Shown: positions 1-8,762, numbered from the stretch's first letter. The stretch is 37,932 bases of DNA from an uncultured Prevotellaceae bacterium (GCA_902800585.1 CADCEW010000068.1:1-37932), one strand, 5' to 3'. Notes: a model not told the origin generated them from the letters alone. Numbers and translations: made by a program.

Positions 1-2
1 TA

Positions 3-812
3 TTATTCCTTGATTTCCACACCTTGCGATTGCAGCCATTCAACGTATGCCAAGATAAAATTCATGGTTCCTGTCTTTGCATAGGATGGGATCTTCTGCA
101 TGATTGATGAGATACGCTGGTATTCCGGTAGACTATAACATTTGATACCGAAGTTAAGGTCTGCGGTGGTAAAATCACTGTAACTCATGTTGACATAAAG
201 CGTTTTTAGGTTCTCGTGTAAATAATTCGTAAACTTCTGTATCAACTCTTTATGTTCGTCGCCACCAGCATTGCTCAACAATGGGGCGATGATGTCATCA
301 ATTTTAGCGGCATCGTAAAATTTATAGTACAGTTGACGATACGATTGTGGTATATCCTGTCGAACCTTCTCTGCTTGTGGTGTCTTGCCTTCCATCAGCG
401 CCAACATGGCTTGTGCACCCTTTTGCTCCATCAATTTAGTGCCTGCTGCATTGATTTTAGACTGATGTGCCTGGAATGTTTTGCCCTCAGGTGTAAGCAT
501 CAATTTCTCTAAGGCCCGAAAATCGCTGGGGCTGGCAGTCCCTTCTGCACAGGGCACCATGATGCTTTCTATGATATCGTCTAAGAAAGGACCATCGCAG
601 TATTTTTTGATAAGAGCCTCTGAACGTTGATCAGTATAGCCTTCTATGAGTCTCTTATTTATCAACGTCAGTGACTGCTTCATATTATTCACTGTACCCT
701 CAATGGCCGACGGACATGCCATCACATAGTCCTTGATGGCTTTGTGGAGTTCAGACTGTGCATTCGCTCCCATACTGACAATGAGGAACATCAATAATAA
801 AACTTTCTTCAT
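3..812 (-). CDS. Exported protein of unknown function
   Basis: A 269-residue protein with a clear signal peptide at residues 1-18 (MKK, hydrophobic run, ANA before the probable cut). The mature part is mostly helical in character, with scattered cysteines and a segment around residues 100-140 (LMLTPEGKTFQAHQSKI) that loosely resembles DUF2059-type periplasmic proteins; that resemblance is weak. It is the last gene of a four-gene minus-strand cluster of exported proteins and follows the lipoprotein gene by about 50 bases. Its stop codon lies at the edge of the window, so anything downstream is unseen. I do not recognise a catalytic motif, and no function is assigned. The reading frame, signal peptide and start are convincing. 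Confidence 0.75.
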   Translation of the reverse strand: MKKVLLLMFLIVSMGANAQSELHKAIKDYVMACPSAIEGTVNNMKQSLTLINKRLIEGYTDQRSEALIKKYCDGPFLDDIIESIMVPCAEGTASPSDFRALEKLMLTPEGKTFQAHQSKINAAGTKLMEQKGAQAMLALMEGKTPQAEKVRQDIPQSYRQLYYKFYDAAKIDDIIAPLLSNAGGDEHKELIQKFTNYLHENLKTLYVNMSYSDFTTADLNFGIKCYSLPEYQRISSIMQKIPSYAKTGTMNFILAYVEWLQSQGVEIKE

Positions 813-862
813 TGCTTCTTTGCTTTTAGTATGTTTCTTGATAACAGCTTAGGATTATGCCA

Positions 863-1966
863 TTATTGATACACAATACCCGTAATCTTCGCATCTTGTT
901 TAAAATGCTCTTCCTTTTGTGGAATATCTGTCTGAATCAGATCATCAGAATTCACATAATAGGAAAAATGTCCGTTTGTGCCAAAGGCTTCTCCCTCATA
1001 ATAATTTTGCCATTCCATACGTACCTTTTTGAATAACTCACGTGCAGAAGAGCCAACAGAGAATCCATCTGGCGTCTTGATGAATGAAGCCCCACTTAGC
1101 AAGCGGATAGAGAAAACCTTTCCTTCAAAGATATTGGCACGGAAGATTTCCTTACCATTCTTTGTGAACAGGTAAAAATCCTCTGTCCATGGACCATCCA
1201 TCTCATCTTCATGTTCCACAGTCTTATGATCAAACTTATCATAAAGACCGTCTACTTTTTGAGGAAGACTTGGCATGGGCTTACCAACCTCAACAGGTCC
1301 AAGTTTACCATTGAATACTAAGCCGCCCTTCTCAGTCTCAGTGTTGCTATCTTCATCAACTTCCTCCCCTTTAAGTTTGGCCATGATCTTATCAATTCTC
1401 TCACTATTGATCTTTATAATACCGTCTCTTCTCTGGGCATCCATTTTCATAATGACCAATTTCGCAGCCTCGCCAAAAAAGAAGAGACCCTGTTTCTGAA
1501 CAGAGACATAATACTCAAAACGGGCATTATCATTCTCCTTATGTTTTACATCGATGGTTTGAGCATATAACTCATCACCTTTTTCATCACATATTACTCC
1601 CATTAATGTACCTGGTCCATCACCAATTTTCTTTGCATCAGCAATGATAGTGAACACAAACAGGCCTCCCCCCATTTTTACATTTTCGATCTTGCCTTCA
1701 TCGGACAGTAGTTCATAGCCAAGTCCATCTTCAACTTCTACCTTAATGGTTTTTTCGTTCAATTCGAGTAAAAGCTTATTCAGTTTCTCTTCCATCGACT
1801 TCACTTTACCCTCGTCCTTTAGTAGATCAGGGTTCTCTATAATCTCTTTTGTATATTCATAAGAATAATCTACATACTCTTTGAATGGTTTAGAGCCATT
1901 ACCACATGCCGTCAATCCTACACATAGCAGGATGGCAGCCATTAATGTCAAAATGTTTTTTTTCAT
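863..1966 (-). CDS. Putative lipoprotein of unknown function
   Basis: A 367-residue protein with a lipoprotein signal: MKKN, a hydrophobic stretch, then LTAC with the cysteine at residue 21, so it is probably acylated. Residues 30-75 are charged and likely helical. The central part (about 80-200) looks beta-rich (TIKVEVEDGLGYELL, VFTIIADAKKIGDG). An acidic low-complexity linker (GEEVDEDSNTETEKGG, about 200-216) separates it from a C-terminal domain (PVEVGKPMPSLPQKVDGLYD onward) that resembles small secreted beta-domain proteins and contains many aromatic residues. It starts 6 bases after the stop of the upstream exported gene, so the two are very likely cotranscribed. No enzyme motif is visible. 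Confidence 0.75.
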   Translation of the reverse strand: MKKNILTLMAAILLCVGLTACGNGSKPFKEYVDYSYEYTKEIIENPDLLKDEGKVKSMEEKLNKLLLELNEKTIKVEVEDGLGYELLSDEGKIENVKMGGGLFVFTIIADAKKIGDGPGTLMGVICDEKGDELYAQTIDVKHKENDNARFEYYVSVQKQGLFFFGEAAKLVIMKMDAQRRDGIIKINSERIDKIMAKLKGEEVDEDSNTETEKGGLVFNGKLGPVEVGKPMPSLPQKVDGLYDKFDHKTVEHEDEMDGPWTEDFYLFTKNGKEIFRANIFEGKVFSIRLLSGASFIKTPDGFSVGSSARELFKKVRMEWQNYYEGEAFGTNGHFSYYVNSDDLIQTDIPQKEEHFKQDAKITGIVYQ

Positions 1967-1972
1967 ATTAGT

Positions 1973-3244
1973 TTATTTTCTTTTAAATAGAATTGATTTA
2001 ATTGGATCCGTCCTTTTCAGGAAGAAGAACTCTACGATATGACTTGGGTCTCCATTAGAGTAAATGCGCGTTATAGCAGGATTTCCCAGTATGTCTTCTT
2101 GTTTTTGACTAGTCTCTTGATAGCCCATTGCCATAAGGTATTTTATAATCTCTTCTTCATCCCATTGCTTCACGGAAATTCTTAGTAAATCAATACTATT
2201 ACTCTTTTTATCTGGGCGATTCAACCATATTTCCTCACAATCACCTGCTGTACGTGAAGCAATAATATGGTTTTTTTTCTCTTCGGTTATCTTGAATGCC
2301 AGAGAAGGTGTCGATATAATCAATTGTTTCACCTCATTATAGTTATTGGTCAGGAACAACTGTCGAATAAAGTCAATAGCGTTGATGTCAAGCATTACGT
2401 CAGTGGTATCAGTTTCCACTTTAATTTGTCCCCAAGAATGAGGCTTTGGGTCTGGTATTGGGACAGGTTCTGGTCTAGAAGGTTTTGATGAAGGAGGATA
2501 GACAGCCTTTTGACTATTTCCATTGTCATTTCCATTTCCGTATTCCCTTCCCTCTCTCTTAGGAGTAAACGTAGATATAATTCCAATAACCTTACCGGGA
2601 GGAAATGGTTCTGGAATAATTATTTCTTCCTTTTCGAATTGTGATGTTTGAGGTTTTTCTATATTATTATCTACTTGATTTCCTTCATCAGTTTTTCCAC
2701 TTTCTTCGTCCATTAGCTTGGCGAAGTTCTGTGTATCATTGAAGTCAATACGTACATAAATGTCTTTCTTTATGCCGCCTTTCTTCGTATATCCGAAATC
2801 TAGAGAGACCTGACCGATATCGGTATTTATCCTACTTAGCAACCATTCGGTATATTCGTGAGTTCGCTGATTATCCCTTTTTAGTAAAGGTCCTGGGTTG
2901 GGCACAAGAGATTTCCATGCGTTGAATATCGCACGTGCTTCTGCTTCAGTGACATTTGGTTTGTCAAGCGACATGTGTACATCGGAGACCAGCTTGCTCT
3001 TTGGCGCCATGGCAAATTCCAATTTCACGGGCTTACCCTTATATAATCCCTTCATCTCAATGAGTACTGCCCCACCGTAAGAGTCTTCCTTGTATTCGCC
3101 GACAAACCCCATTGCACGTAGTTTCTGCATGAAGTTTTCAAGACGTTCGTTCATGGATAATCCCATAAAATTCAGATGGGGTGTTTGAGCCAATCCACTA
3201 AAGCAGAAAAGGCTCATAATAAAAAGTAGAACAACCTTTTTCAT
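1973..3244 (-). CDS. Exported protein with proline-rich middle, unknown function
   Basis: A 423-residue protein with a signal peptide (residues 1-19, ending GLAQ). Residues 24-180 form one apparent domain (MGLSMNERLENFMQKL, then basic beta-like strands). A hydrophilic proline-rich linker spans about 197-272 (PEPFPPG, KPSRPEPVPIPDPKP). A second domain covers about 280-423 (LFLTNNYNEVKQLI, VEFFFLKRTDP). The two-domain layout with a Pro/Asn/Gly linker is what is seen; the family is not recognised. It sits second in the four-gene exported cluster, 23 bases after the preceding gene and 6 bases before the lipoprotein. Role unknown; a cell-surface or periplasmic location follows from the signal peptide. 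Confidence 0.72.
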   Translation of the reverse strand: MKKVVLLFIMSLFCFSGLAQTPHLNFMGLSMNERLENFMQKLRAMGFVGEYKEDSYGGAVLIEMKGLYKGKPVKLEFAMAPKSKLVSDVHMSLDKPNVTEAEARAIFNAWKSLVPNPGPLLKRDNQRTHEYTEWLLSRINTDIGQVSLDFGYTKKGGIKKDIYVRIDFNDTQNFAKLMDEESGKTDEGNQVDNNIEKPQTSQFEKEEIIIPEPFPPGKVIGIISTFTPKREGREYGNGNDNGNSQKAVYPPSSKPSRPEPVPIPDPKPHSWGQIKVETDTTDVMLDINAIDFIRQLFLTNNYNEVKQLIISTPSLAFKITEEKKNHIIASRTAGDCEEIWLNRPDKKSNSIDLLRISVKQWDEEEIIKYLMAMGYQETSQKQEDILGNPAITRIYSNGDPSHIVEFFFLKRTDPIKSILFKRK

Positions 3245-3267
3245 TGTTATAATTATTTACGTTGTTT

Positions 3268-4155
3268 TTAAGGAGTAGCCTTAAATGAATTAATGGCTGT
3301 CTGTTCATTGACAAATGGAGCAGACATGAGTTCCGCGTTGACAGCATCATTATAATAATCGATACCATCCCACTGACTATATTCAATATCTTTCCAATCC
3401 TTGACGATTTCACGATACTCACCAAAGCCCTCATTCACAGGTAAGAAGAGTTTAGCAAGAATATCTTCAGGAATGGTTTCCAGATTAAGGCGTATGCCTC
3501 GATTGGTCTGGATGGCATTATTCTTTCCATAGATAACCTCATAATAGACGTTTTCTGACTCATCCTTCATTTGGATGATATTGATTGCTGTTTGTGATTC
3601 TTGATATTTGGGTTCTATGAGAACGGTATTCAAGATAACAACAAGAGCATTATCCTTCAGTCGACCAATACCAAGGTTCTGTCTTGAATTCTCTACACCC
3701 CATATCTTCAAGGCTAAACCTGTTGCCTTGTTAACTCCAATACGCCATGTATTGATGAAATGTCCGTCATTGAAGGAAGCCTCAGCAGTGTTGAACATCC
3801 AATCCTTAAAAGGGGTAAGACTTGACTTCTGGAAATCTTTCGGACTTGCAAAGCCGGACTCACTACCCGAGAAAATATATGCCCAACCTGTTGGATGCAT
3901 CTTCGCACCAAACAAAGAAGGACCATAGTTTTTGATAAACTCTCCAGGAGCGCCCCATTCTTCTGCACGTCTTTTACCATTGGGTTTTTCGTAAATATTA
4001 AACGTAGCTTTTTTTACAGTTACCAATGTAATCCCGTCCATAGGAGGCAATGGCACTGTCTTATATATGTCTAATGTTTGTTTTTGTGCCATACCGTTGA
4101 GGCTTATTAAAGCCATCACGAAAAGGATACATAATTTCTTCATAGTTTCTTTCAT
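3268..4155 (-). CDS. Exported protein, possible SH3-like N-terminal domain
   Basis: First gene of the minus-strand exported cluster. The longest frame gives 295 residues (MKETMKK...); an internal ATG at 4143 (MKKLCILF) gives a more typical signal peptide and could be the real start. After the signal (ending GMAQ) residues 50-110 read VKKATFNIYEKPNGKR and GWAYIFSGSESGFASPKDF. That is the sort of short beta pattern seen in bacterial SH3-like domains, but I only suggest it. The rest is unrecognised. A minus-strand promoter box (TATCTTTG at 4177-4184) lies just upstream and probably serves all four genes. Confidence 0.72.
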   Translation of the reverse strand: MKETMKKLCILFVMALISLNGMAQKQTLDIYKTVPLPPMDGITLVTVKKATFNIYEKPNGKRRAEEWGAPGEFIKNYGPSLFGAKMHPTGWAYIFSGSESGFASPKDFQKSSLTPFKDWMFNTAEASFNDGHFINTWRIGVNKATGLALKIWGVENSRQNLGIGRLKDNALVVILNTVLIEPKYQESQTAINIIQMKDESENVYYEVIYGKNNAIQTNRGIRLNLETIPEDILAKLFLPVNEGFGEYREIVKDWKDIEYSQWDGIDYYNDAVNAELMSAPFVNEQTAINSFKATP

Positions 4156-4176
4156 TTTTAGTTATTAGTAATACTG

Positions 4177-4184
4177 CAAAGATA
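4177..4184 (-). promoter_or_regulatory. -7 promoter box for the exported-protein cluster
   Basis: On the minus strand this reads TATCTTTG, matching the Bacteroidota -7 consensus TAnnTTTG. It lies about 20 bases before the first possible start of the exported-protein cluster. No clean TTTG -33 element was identified. Confidence 0.55.
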
Positions 4185-4409
4185 GCATATAATAAATGAA
4201 AAACCAAATTTATTTGAGTTTTTTGCTCTCTTAATCAAAATTTTCGTACCTTTGAGACTATGTCTCGAAATTTTTCGCAAAAGCTCAAGGAAACTCCTCA
4301 TGCTCGAGAAAACCCAAATAAAATTTGGTTTTCTTCTCACTTATTCGTAATTTTGACCTTCAGTCGAAGGTAGGCTGCACCTCGGAAATAAAAATAAATC
4401 AAAATTTAT
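4185..4409. repeat. Palindrome-rich intergenic region upstream of guaA
   Basis: Most of the 316-base gap before guaA is AT-rich and full of inverted repeats. Outer arms AAAACCAAATTTATTTG (4200-4216) and CAAATAAAATTTGGTTTT (4315-4332) pair almost perfectly across about 100 bases. Inside lies a small hairpin GAGAC-tat-GTCTC (4254-4266). After the right arm there is another, ACCTTC-agtc-GAAGGT (4346-4361). A further AT-rich inverted repeat around 4385-4422 overlaps the guaA -33 element. A second plus-strand promoter-like box, TACCTTTG (4247-4254), sits inside the palindrome with TTTG at 4222-4225. No protein gene is supported here. Confidence 0.6.
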
Positions 4410-4440
4410 TTTGTATTTCTCTCGGTTTGCACTACCTTTG
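4410..4440 (+). promoter_or_regulatory. guaA promoter
   Basis: TTTG at 4410-4413, 19 bases, then TACCTTTG at 4433-4440: an exact match to the Bacteroidota vegetative promoter. It is 31 bases before the guaA start codon, giving a short leader. Confidence 0.75.
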
Positions 4441-4471
4441 CACCCATATTTATAATTAAAACGAGAAGAAT

Positions 4472-5455
4472 ATGAGTACAGGTAATGTGAGACCGGCTGA
4501 TATGGAGAGGATTACGACTCCCGCTTTGGCCCAGAAATACATTGAGGAACAGATTAAGGAACTGAGAGAACAGATTGGTGACAAGAAGGTGTTGCTGGCT
4601 CTTTCAGGCGGTGTTGACTCTTCAGTAGTGGCTGCACTGCTGATTAAGGCTGTAGGTAAGCAGTTGGTTTCAGTGCATGTGAATCATGGACTGCTGCGTA
4701 AGGGTGAGCCTGAGCAGGTGATCAAAGTGTTCCGCGATGAACTGAACGCCAACTTGGTGTATGTGGATGCTACAGACCGCTTCTTGGATAAGTTGGCTGG
4801 TGTGGCTGATCCCGAACAGAAACGTAAGATTATCGGTGCTGAGTTTATCCGCGTATTTGAAGAGGAGGCTCGTAAGCTCGAGGGTATCAGTTTCCTGGCA
4901 CAGGGTACCATCTATCCTGATATCGTGGAGTCTGGTCCTGTAAAGTCACATCACAATGTAGGTGGACTGCCTGAGGATATGCAGTTTGAATTGGTAGAGC
5001 CGATTAAGTTGCTGTTTAAGGACGAGGTCCGTGTAGTTGGTAAGGAACTGGGGTTGCCTGATAATATGGTATATCGTCAGCCGTTCCCTGGTCCTGGTCT
5101 GGGTGTTCGATGCACAGGTGCTATCACACGTGACCGTTTGGAAGCATTGCGTGAGAGTGATGCTATCCTGCGTGAGGAGTTCGCCAAGAACGGATTGGAA
5201 GGCAAGGTATGGCAGTATTTCACTATTGTACCTGACTACAAGTCAACAGGTGTGAAGGACAACAAGCGTAGTTGGGACTGGCCTGTGATAATTCGTGCCG
5301 TGAACACGCGTGATGCCATGACTGCCACTATTGAGGAGATTCCTTATGAGTTGCTGCATCATATCACGAAACGAATCATCACGGAGGTTCCTGGTGTAAA
5401 CAGAGTATTGTATGACCTGACTCCGAAACCAACAGGAACGATTGAGTGGGAGTAA
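4472..5455 (+). CDS. guaA: GMP synthase, ATP-pyrophosphatase part only
   Basis: Catalyses adenylation of XMP and its amination to GMP, the last step of guanine nucleotide synthesis. The 327 residues align with the C-terminal half of GuaA only. The PP-loop SGGVDSS is at residues 45-51, followed by [11 protein letters not shown] and the dimerisation domain with [12 protein letters not shown] and a C-terminal [11 protein letters not shown]. Usual bacterial GuaA is about 510 residues because it begins with a class I glutamine amidotransferase domain, and that domain is absent here. Upstream is promoter DNA, not a lost fragment. The enzyme must therefore use free ammonia or a separate glutaminase subunit encoded elsewhere, as in archaeal two-subunit GMP synthases. 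Followed by asd after 29 bases. Confidence 0.93.
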   Translation: MSTGNVRPADMERITTPALAQKYIEEQIKELREQIGDKKVLLALSGGVDSSVVAALLIKAVGKQLVSVHVNHGLLRKGEPEQVIKVFRDELNANLVYVDATDRFLDKLAGVADPEQKRKIIGAEFIRVFEEEARKLEGISFLAQGTIYPDIVESGPVKSHHNVGGLPEDMQFELVEPIKLLFKDEVRVVGKELGLPDNMVYRQPFPGPGLGVRCTGAITRDRLEALRESDAILREEFAKNGLEGKVWQYFTIVPDYKSTGVKDNKRSWDWPVIIRAVNTRDAMTATIEEIPYELLHHITKRIITEVPGVNRVLYDLTPKPTGTIEWE

Positions 5456-5484
5456 TAATAGTATAAAAGGAAAAATTTAGAGAG

Positions 5485-6507
5485 ATGAAAGTTGCAATAG
5501 TAGGTGCCTCAGGTGCCGTAGGTCAGGAGTTCTTGAGAATCCTCGACCAGAGAAATTTCCCCATGGATGAATTGGTGTTGTTCGGCTCAGAGCGTAGCGC
5601 TGGCAGAACCTATACTTTCCGTGGTAAGGAACTAACAGTAAAACTGCTTCAGCATAACGATGACTTCAAGGATATCGACATCGCCTTTACCTCTGCAGGT
5701 GCAGGTACGTCGAAGGAGTTTGCCGAGACCATCACCAAATATGGTTGTGTGATGATAGATAATAGTTCAGCCTTCCGTATGGATGACGATGTGCCCTTGG
5801 TAGTACCTGAATGTAATGCAGAGGATGCGTTGAAGCGTCCGCGTGGTATCATTGCCAACCCGAACTGTACGACCATCATGATGGTGGTGGTATTACAACC
5901 GCTGGAGCAACTGAGTCATATCAAGCGCATCCATGTGTCTTCTTATCAGAGTGCTTCTGGTGCCGGTGCTGTCGCTATGGCAGAATTACAGCAGCAGTAT
6001 AAGGAGATTGTAGAGACAGGTGAGGTGAAGACCATCAAGAAATTCCCTCATCAGTTGGCTTATAATGTCATTCCGCAGATTGACGTCTTCCAGCCTAACG
6101 GTTATACGAAGGAGGAGATGAAGATGTATAACGAGACACGAAAGATCATGCATACTGATGCCAAGTGCTCTGCGATGTGTGTCCGTGTATCATCACTGCG
6201 TAGTCATTCAGAGAGTGTTTGGATTGAGACAGAGCGTCCTATCAGTGTCGAGGAGGCACAGAAGGCGATTGCTGCCGCTCCTGGTTGTACACTCGTTGAC
6301 GATCCAGCCAACCTCGTTTATCCGATGCCATTGGAGACTGCTGGTAAGGATGATGTCTATGTAGGACGTGTGCGCAAGGACCTCTCTGATGAGAATGGTC
6401 TTACCTTCTGGCTCTCTGGTGACCAGATTCGTAAGGGTGCTGCCCTGAATGCTGTTCAGATAGGAGAATACCTGGTGCAAACGAGAGACTTGCCATGCTT
6501 TGCATGA
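5485..6507 (+). CDS. asd: Aspartate-semialdehyde dehydrogenase
   Basis: Reduces aspartyl phosphate to aspartate semialdehyde with NADPH, feeding lysine/diaminopimelate, threonine and methionine synthesis in the cytosol. At 340 residues it has the family's normal length. The nucleotide-binding motif GASGAVG is at residues 7-13, and the catalytic cysteine lies in NPNCTT (Cys128). Later conserved segments include SYQSASGAG and the C-terminal region with [17 protein letters not shown]. It lies 29 bases after guaA with no obvious promoter between them, so cotranscription is likely. A hairpin spans its stop codon (6487-6514), and a stronger terminator-like hairpin follows at 6596-6629. Confidence 0.95.
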   Translation: MKVAIVGASGAVGQEFLRILDQRNFPMDELVLFGSERSAGRTYTFRGKELTVKLLQHNDDFKDIDIAFTSAGAGTSKEFAETITKYGCVMIDNSSAFRMDDDVPLVVPECNAEDALKRPRGIIANPNCTTIMMVVVLQPLEQLSHIKRIHVSSYQSASGAGAVAMAELQQQYKEIVETGEVKTIKKFPHQLAYNVIPQIDVFQPNGYTKEEMKMYNETRKIMHTDAKCSAMCVRVSSLRSHSESVWIETERPISVEEAQKAIAAAPGCTLVDDPANLVYPMPLETAGKDDVYVGRVRKDLSDENGLTFWLSGDQIRKGAALNAVQIGEYLVQTRDLPCFA

Positions 6508-6514
6508 GCAAGTC
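6487..6514. repeat. Hairpin across the asd stop codon
   Basis: GACTTGC and GCAAGTC (outer, 7 bp) enclose CATGC-ttt-GCATG (inner, 5 bp) with a one-base bulge. The stop codon is inside the structure. There is no T-tract, so it may be an mRNA 3'-end stabiliser or attenuator rather than a terminator. Confidence 0.5.
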
Positions 6515-6595
6515 CGAGTGTAGCAAGGTATCGACTGAAAGTCAATACTTAGTTAAGGTAGGTAGCGTAAAATAAGCATATTGCTTGTACATATA

Positions 6596-6629
6596 AAAAG
6601 GAGCAACCTCTTAAGGCTGCTCCTTTTAT
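6596..6629. terminator. Terminator hairpin after asd, possibly bidirectional
   Basis: AAAAGGAGCA (6596-6605) pairs with TGCTCCTTTT (6618-6627), with additional inner pairing and a T-rich end. It separates the guaA-asd unit from the convergent tRNA genes and could stop transcription from both sides. Confidence 0.8.
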
Positions 6630-6631
6630 TG

Positions 6632-6705
6632 TGTCGACACTTGGATTCGGACCAAGGACCCCCACCATGTCAAGGTGATACTCTAACCAACTGAGCTATG
6701 CCGAC
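6632..6705 (-). tRNA. tRNA-Val (anticodon GAC)
   Basis: A 74-base cloverleaf. Acceptor GTCGGCA pairs with TGTCGAC (one G-U), the D arm is GCTC-AGTTGGTTA-GAGT, and the anticodon stem is TCACC/GGTGG with loop TTGACAT. The T arm is CTTGG-TCCGAAT-CCAAG. The 3' CCA is not encoded. It lies just downstream of tRNA-Leu on the same strand. Confidence 0.93.
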
Positions 6706-6723
6706 AACTCTTAAATTCCTTCG

Positions 6724-6805
6724 TGCGCCTGACAGGACTCGAACCTGCACGTCGCGAAACACTAGATCCTAAGTCTAGCGCGTCTACCAATTCCGCCACA
6801 GGCGC
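6724..6805 (-). tRNA. tRNA-Leu (anticodon TAG)
   Basis: An 82-base class II tRNA with a long variable arm. Acceptor GCGCCTG pairs with CAGGCGC. The anticodon stem is CTAGA/TCTAG with loop CTTAGGA, giving TAG, which reads CUN leucine codons. CCA is not encoded. It is the first of a two-tRNA transcript. Confidence 0.94.
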
Positions 6806-6839
6806 TTCCTTACTAAGACGCTTCTGTCGTTTGCGGATG

Positions 6840-6871
6840 CAAAATTACAACAAAAAAAAGAAAAGACCAAA
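6840..6871 (-). promoter_or_regulatory. Promoter of the tRNA-Leu/tRNA-Val pair
   Basis: On the minus strand: TTTG (6868-6871), 20 bases, then TAATTTTG (6840-6847), the standard Bacteroidota arrangement. The -33 element directly abuts the stop codon of the upstream protease gene. Confidence 0.65.
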
Positions 6872-7897
6872 TTATTCAACTAAAAGTTTCCTTGCCGCTT
6901 CGATAATCGTATCGATTCCTTTCATGGTATCCTCATCAGTCAGTTGCACGTTATAGTCTGGTTCAATGCCAAACTCCGTTTGCTGCTTGTCTTTGTCGTA
7001 CATCGGACAGGCAGAGTAACGGACGCTCCATCCATTAGGCAGACTACTACTCATAGGCATTCCAGAACCACCACCTGTTTTGTCGCCCACAATCTTGACA
7101 TTGGGTAATGCATGCATCATGGAGGTAAACTCGTTGGCGGCACTGAATACGGAACGGTTGGTCAGCACACAAACAGGTTTATACCAACGGATATTACTTG
7201 ACGGTTCTAAGTATTGTGCCTCCATGTCGCTGAAGTCATCATGTCCCTTTCCTGTCTTATGCTGCATATAACCCACCAGTGTTTTCTCATGGACAAAGCG
7301 GGCAGCCAGTTTCTCTGCGTTCGTCAAGTCGCCTCCGCCATTGTTACGGATGTCAATAATGATACCCCGACAAAGGGCGAAATAAGCGAGGACATCGTCC
7401 AGATTACCCTCACCGATAGGATCTTGACAAGATTCATAGCGGATATAGCCGATATTATCGTCCAATACCCTGTATTTCATTCCACTGGCAATCTTATAGT
7501 CTGTTCCCATATAGATACGTGACAGGCTGTCGCTGAAATTCTTGGGATAAGCCTCCTGCCACGTCCAATAGCGTCCGTAGTCATAACTCGTAGAGAGGTT
7601 AACGTGTCCGTCGCGCAGTTCGGCAAGCATGTCACAGAGAACTTCAAAGAGTTGTACCTCTGTCATCTTCTCATTCACGCGTACCTTATATTTATTATAA
7701 ACCTCTTGCCAGTCGAGCCCGTACTCATGTTGTTTATAGGCAAAGAAGCAATAATGCTCATCGATAATCTGCCACAATGCTTCGAAATTACCTGCTGGTG
7801 TATCAGGGCGCTCATCCTCGGAGATGCAGGCCGCCATCAGTATGGCGGCAATGTAAAAATTAAAGAATTTAAAAAATAAAGAAAGCTTTTTTTTCAT
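6872..7897 (-). CDS. S41-family peptidase lipoprotein
   Basis: A C-terminal-processing-type serine protease anchored as a lipoprotein: signal sequence to LMAAC with Cys24. Residues 37-100 are the N-terminal helical region, and 140-330 are the S41 catalytic domain. The Ser/Lys dyad is seen in NRSVFSAANEF (Ser252) and GDKTGGG (Lys273). The motif DIRNNGGGD at about 182-190 is also typical of the family. No PDZ domain is obvious at this length (341 residues), as in many short Bacteroidota S41 proteins. It starts 7 bases after the DUF3316 gene and ends at the promoter of the tRNA pair. Substrate unknown. Confidence 0.88.
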   Translation of the reverse strand: MKKKLSLFFKFFNFYIAAILMAACISEDERPDTPAGNFEALWQIIDEHYCFFAYKQHEYGLDWQEVYNKYKVRVNEKMTEVQLFEVLCDMLAELRDGHVNLSTSYDYGRYWTWQEAYPKNFSDSLSRIYMGTDYKIASGMKYRVLDDNIGYIRYESCQDPIGEGNLDDVLAYFALCRGIIIDIRNNGGGDLTNAEKLAARFVHEKTLVGYMQHKTGKGHDDFSDMEAQYLEPSSNIRWYKPVCVLTNRSVFSAANEFTSMMHALPNVKIVGDKTGGGSGMPMSSSLPNGWSVRYSACPMYDKDKQQTEFGIEPDYNVQLTDEDTMKGIDTIIEAARKLLVE

Positions 7898-7904
7898 TTT
7901 TACA

Positions 7905-8762
7905 TTATCTCATTTTTACATTTACAATAGAGAAGCGTTTGGTGAAACCAATCAGGAAGCGGTGTGTGTACACATGCTGTTTGAGTTGGTTGACCTTATA
8001 CTGCTGGTAATTACCCAGATAACCGATCCGTAACGTCCACTTTCCTGTGATATTAGCATCGATGGTAAGCATCTGTCGCCATTCTGGGGCATTGCCAAAA
8101 GAGGTCAGTATGATGTTATGGTCATAATTGCCACGTGAGAATATCTCATAGTATGACTGTCCGTAATTCGGAGAGAACATGATTCCCACCAATGGGAGAT
8201 TCAACTCATAACGAGCCATTATTGGTTTGCTGAATAGCGTAAAGCGATAAGAGGCGACACCTGTCGGCATGATATTCAGATGGGCACGAGCCTGAGCAGG
8301 ATTGTTAGAATTGGATGTATTGTAGATAAATCCCAGTGTAGCATTGACGACACCGCCAGCCTGTAATGTCAGGTGATCATCGAAAAACTGCCAGCGATAG
8401 AGTTTTCCCCAATAGAAATTATAAGCACCCTCCAATTCTTTCTTCGAGTTGGCACGGTCATGGACAAAAGAGAGGTTAGCCTCATGTTCCATCAAAGTAC
8501 TCCAACGTTTGTTGGGACGATGACGTTCTACTGTAGCAAGAAAACTGAGACCGAATCCTTTGAACTGTTCTGCAGAGAGGTAGGTGTCTAATATATTAGA
8601 GCCACCAATACCAATCATTCTGCTGCTGGTAATGACTTTCTGGTTGTTAGCTGTTAGCTCTTGGCTATTGGCAGGTGTGTTTATTGCCAAAAGCCAAAAG
8701 CTAAAAGCCAAAAGCCTATATTTATTAGAAGTCTTCATCCGAGAAAAGAGACGGTTGCTCAT
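7905..8762 (-). CDS. DUF3316 family exported protein
   Basis: Up to 285 residues; the more natural start is the ATG at 8738 (MKTSNKYRLLAF), which still overlaps the end of the topoisomerase frame by 14 bases. The body (GGSNILDTYLSAEQFKGFG, WGKLYRWQFFDDHLTLQAGG, LPLVGIMFSPNYGQSYYEIF, HRFLIGFTKRFS) matches the DUF3316 family, found mainly in Bacteroidales. Its alternating strand pattern suggests a small outer-membrane barrel. Function unknown. Unusually, the signal-peptide core (LLAFSFWLLA) is encoded by GCCAAAA-type heptamer repeats (8686-8720). The following ANSQELTANNQ is encoded by another heptamer array (8642-8676). Confidence 0.82.
   Translation of the reverse strand: MSNRLFSRMKTSNKYRLLAFSFWLLAINTPANSQELTANNQKVITSSRMIGIGGSNILDTYLSAEQFKGFGLSFLATVERHRPNKRWSTLMEHEANLSFVHDRANSKKELEGAYNFYWGKLYRWQFFDDHLTLQAGGVVNATLGFIYNTSNSNNPAQARAHLNIMPTGVASYRFTLFSKPIMARYELNLPLVGIMFSPNYGQSYYEIFSRGNYDHNIILTSFGNAPEWRQMLTIDANITGKWTLRIGYLGNYQQYKVNQLKQHVYTHRFLIGFTKRFSIVNVKMR
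8642..8720. repeat. Two heptamer arrays in the DUF3316 signal region
   Basis: 8642-8676 holds five 7-bp units of the type GGTTGTT, AGCTGTT, AGCTCTT, GGCTATT. 8686-8720 holds five units GCCAAAA, GCCAAAA, GCTAAAA, GCCAAAA, GCCTATA. Both are inside the coding sequence. Confidence 0.85.
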
